A stretch of DNA of 41,887 nt. Source: JBPOJN01 sp052033505 (lineage in GTDB: Bacteria > UBA10199 > JACPAL01 > GCA-016699445). The notes beneath the pieces were generated by a model, which worked only from the letters and a program-made list of their open reading frames with translations, did not search any database and was not told the origin of the DNA. Shown piece by piece: positions 40,764 to 41,887 of this stretch; the first letter of the stretch is position 1; each line of letters starts with the position of its first letter. Made by a program: the position numbers and the translations under genes. The stretch lies in the NCBI GenBank assembly GCA_052033505.1, contig JBPOJN010000040.1, positions 1 through 41,887 of the forward strand, in the 5' to 3' direction.

Positions 40764-41887
40764 TTAGAGGTCGTCTTCCGCGTCTCCGGCCTCGACAACC
40801 GAAGTCGGATTCAACAGATACGCCTTGATGAAGGGGTCGATCTCACCGTCGAGGACTTTTTTGGTATCACCGATCGAGTGCTTGGTCCGGTGGTCTTTCA
40901 CCATGCGGTAAGGCTGGAGGACGTAGGAACGGATCTGCGAGCCGAAGTTGATTTCTTTTTTGGAAGCTTCGATTTTATCTTTTTCCTGGTTCTTCTTGTC
41001 CATTTCCAACTCATAGAGCCGCGCCTTCAATATCTTCATCGCGGTGTCGCGGTTGCGGTGTTGAGAGCGTTCGTTTTGGCAGGCGACGACGATACCGGTC
41101 GGCAAGTGGGTTAGGCGCACGGCCGAATCGGTTTTATTGACCTTCTGTCCGCCGGCGCCGCTGGAGCGGAACGTATCGACGCGTAGGTCGTCCGGTTTCA
41201 CCTCGATCTCGATGGTATCTTCGATATCGGGCAATATGAAAACCGACGCGAACGATGTATGCCGCCTCTTGTTCGCGTCGAACGGCGAGATACGCACCAA
41301 ACGATGCACGCCGATTTCGGCCTTGAGGTAGCCGTACGCGTAGTCTCCGTTCACGGTCATGGTCACCGAGCGAAATCCCGCCTGGTCCCCGGGCGTAAAA
41401 TCAATGACTTCGTTGGCGTAGCCGTGATTGTCCGACCACATGCGGTACATGCGCAACAGCATCTCCGCCCAGTCGCAGGACTCGGTGCCTCCAGCGCCCG
41501 CATTGATTGAAAGGATAGCGTTCTTCGCGTCGTTTTCACCCGACAACATCTGGCGGAATTCCAAATCACCGATCTGCGTTTCGAGTTTGGAGAGTTGCGT
41601 GCGGGCTTCGGATTCTAGCTCCGAATCGGGAGATTCTTTCAGCAAATCCAGTAGAGATTGAATCTCTTCGACCTCGTGCGAAAGCTTATCGTCGAGAGAG
41701 AGAAGCGATCGCAAATCCCCCATCTCTTTCGAAACCTTGCCCGCGGAGCGCGCGTCGTTCCAAAAGCCTTCGGATTGGGAGAGATTGTCTAATTCCAGCA
41801 GGCGGTCACGCTTCCGAGGAAAGTCAAAGCCGCCTCCGCAGCGGGACTAGTTTGTCTTGGAGGGATTGGAACGTTTCGATGAGTTCT
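40764..41887 (-). CDS. prfB: Peptide chain release factor 2, 5' end outside window, with programmed +1 frameshift
   Basis: Recognises UGA and UAA stop codons and triggers peptide release. The C-terminal part contains the RF2-type SPF tripeptide (VRISPFDANKRR), the catalytic GGQ (FRSSGAGGQKVNKTDSAV), and the class I release-factor core. Upstream of the in-frame ATG at 41723, the reading frame continues through FWNDARSAGKVSKE to a point at 41823-41829, where the frame must shift +1 at CTT-TGA-C. Before that, the zero frame reads ELIETFQSLQDKLVPLRRRL and leaves the window without a start codon. The N-terminal helical domain pattern matches RF2 residues 5-50 of Escherichia coli. Convergent with the S41 protease gene with a four-base gap. 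Confidence 0.97.
41823..41837 (-). promoter_or_regulatory. RF2 autoregulatory +1 frameshift site
   Basis: On the minus strand the sequence is GGAGG-CGG-CTT-TGA-C. CTT TGA C is the conserved RF2 slip site, and GGAGG, three bases before CTT, matches the internal Shine-Dalgarno that stimulates the shift. When RF2 is scarce the ribosome pauses at TGA and slips to GAC, giving full-length RF2; when it is plentiful, translation stops at TGA. Both reading frames on either side are open and conserved in protein sequence. Confidence 0.95.

Overview
The window reads as a chromosomal segment of a Gram-negative bacterium related to the former Deltaproteobacteria, most likely Bdellovibrionota or a neighbour. 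The evidence is an outer-membrane machinery (BamA, LolA, a LolCDE-type exporter, a small outer-membrane barrel), the gene order dprA-topA-xerC-hslV-hslU-argB-argD and the order lysS ... lol permeases-lolD-bamA, both of which I associate with that group. The lineage is an inference from gene content; no rRNA or tRNA gene is present to confirm it.

Region 1 (1-7737, all on the minus strand) is a tightly packed housekeeping run transcribed from a good sigma70-type promoter upstream of an HU/IHF gene: HU/IHF, dprA, topA, xerC, hslV, hslU, argB and the start of argD, which leaves the window at base 1. Most junctions overlap by a few bases. Region 2 (7871-13246, minus) is envelope biogenesis: two LolC/LolE-type permease subunits, the ATPase LolD and BamA.

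Region 3 (13304-18991) is the most unusual part. A protein of about 1100 residues with a recognisable PD-(D/E)XK (RecB/Cas4-like) nuclease signature near its N-terminus and an unrecognised, probably helical, remainder is divergent from two translationally coupled genes that are paralogues of each other and match no family I know. The three genes sit exactly between lysS and the lol-bamA genes, which are commonly adjacent in related bacteria, so the block looks like an insertion and is my candidate for an undescribed system (defence or DNA processing). Function is not shown by the sequence.

Region 4 (18992-31466) is mixed: lysS (minus), a long-chain acyl-CoA ligase (plus), then on the minus strand a ferredoxin with a long C-terminal extension, tatD and a PP2C phosphatase; an exported protein and a class III aminotransferase whose start codons almost touch back to back; a TMEM43-family membrane protein coupled to a small outer-membrane barrel; a PPC-like secreted protein; a DUF3147 membrane protein; a helical-repeat protein; and suhB. 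A 3'-end remnant related to the helical-repeat gene lies in the gap at 29573-29629.

Region 5 (31521-41887) holds ftsK-lolA-comF (minus, stop/start overlaps), a PQ-loop-like membrane protein, a coupled pair of secreted proteins including a metzincin-type zinc protease, a large S41 C-terminal processing protease, and prfB with its classic +1 programmed frameshift site; the first codons of prfB lie beyond the window. Gaps between genes are all under 300 bases, and I saw no tRNA, rRNA, CRISPR array, transposase or convincing intrinsic terminator.
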